NCBI GenBank assembly: GCA_014729595.1
Contig: WJJU01000233.1
Coordinates: 1 to 5,378, forward strand
Length of the DNA: 5,378 bases
Direction: 5' to 3'
DNA from: Chitinivibrionales bacterium
Lineage (GTDB): Bacteria; Fibrobacterota; Chitinivibrionia; Chitinivibrionales; WJMI01
In this document: positions 5,305-5,378 of the stretch, piece after piece
Numbering within the stretch: position 1 is the stretch's first letter
Layout: each line of letters begins with the position of its first letter
Translations under genes and position numbers: made by a program
Notes under the pieces: model-generated
Told to the model about the DNA's origin: nothing
Seen by the model: only the letters and a program-made list of their open reading frames with translations
The model's database searches: none

Positions 5305-5378
5305 ATGCCCACCCTCGCCGTCAGCGTAGACTACTTCGCCGCACTTCGCCAGGCGCGCGGTGCCAGACAGCCCGACCC
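5305..5378 (+). CDS. pdxJ: Pyridoxine 5'-phosphate synthase, N-terminal fragment (runs off right edge)
   Basis: Only 24 full codons are present, but they match the PdxJ N-terminus: LAVSVDYFAALRQARGARQPD aligns with the family pattern GVNIDHVATLRQARGG.xPDP. PdxJ is a TIM-barrel enzyme that condenses 1-deoxyxylulose 5-phosphate with 3-amino-2-oxopropyl phosphate to make pyridoxine 5'-phosphate, the last step of the DXP-dependent vitamin B6 pathway. The conserved Asp9, Arg15, Arg18 and the PDP turn are kept. Ser7 stands where Asn is usual and Tyr10 where His is usual. A clear Shine-Dalgarno and ATG support the start. The identification rests on a short segment, but the pattern is distinctive. 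Confidence 0.8.
   Translation, partial: MPTLAVSVDYFAALRQARGARQPD

Overview
The window reads as chromosomal DNA of a Gram-negative (diderm) bacterium. It has Shine-Dalgarno-led genes, a predicted outer-membrane beta-barrel protein, an envelope protein related to the YibQ divergent polysaccharide deacetylases, and two housekeeping genes (miaA, pdxJ). The lineage cannot be fixed from this sequence. The protein types would suit the Fibrobacterota/FCB region of the tree or another little-sampled diderm phylum, but that is a guess. I see no transposase, phage gene, CRISPR array, tRNA or rRNA.

Layout. Minus strand, from the middle to the left edge: miaA (3776-2841), then a 173-residue low-complexity disordered protein (2728-2207), then about 500 bp with no convincing gene (1710-2206), then a long open frame running off the left edge (1709-1). 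That frame encodes a signal peptide, a putative beta-barrel, a coiled coil, HEAT-like repeats and a proline-rich tail. Plus strand, from the middle to the right edge: a membrane-anchored YibQ-like protein (4097-5242), then the first 24 codons of pdxJ (5305 to the edge). A 320 bp divergent intergenic region (3777-4096) separates the two sets.

How they fit together. miaA (tRNA A37 prenylation) and pdxJ (vitamin B6 synthesis) are core metabolism. The YibQ-like protein and the barrel/HEAT protein belong to the envelope. The disordered protein lies where hfq sits in many proteobacteria (just downstream of miaA) but is not Hfq. No multi-gene defence or mobile system is visible. The most notable points are three: the YibQ-like protein has lost nearly every residue expected at the family's metal/active site; the 1-1709 gene has an unusual barrel/coiled-coil/HEAT/Pro-rich architecture; and the Q/N/Y-rich protein sits next to miaA.
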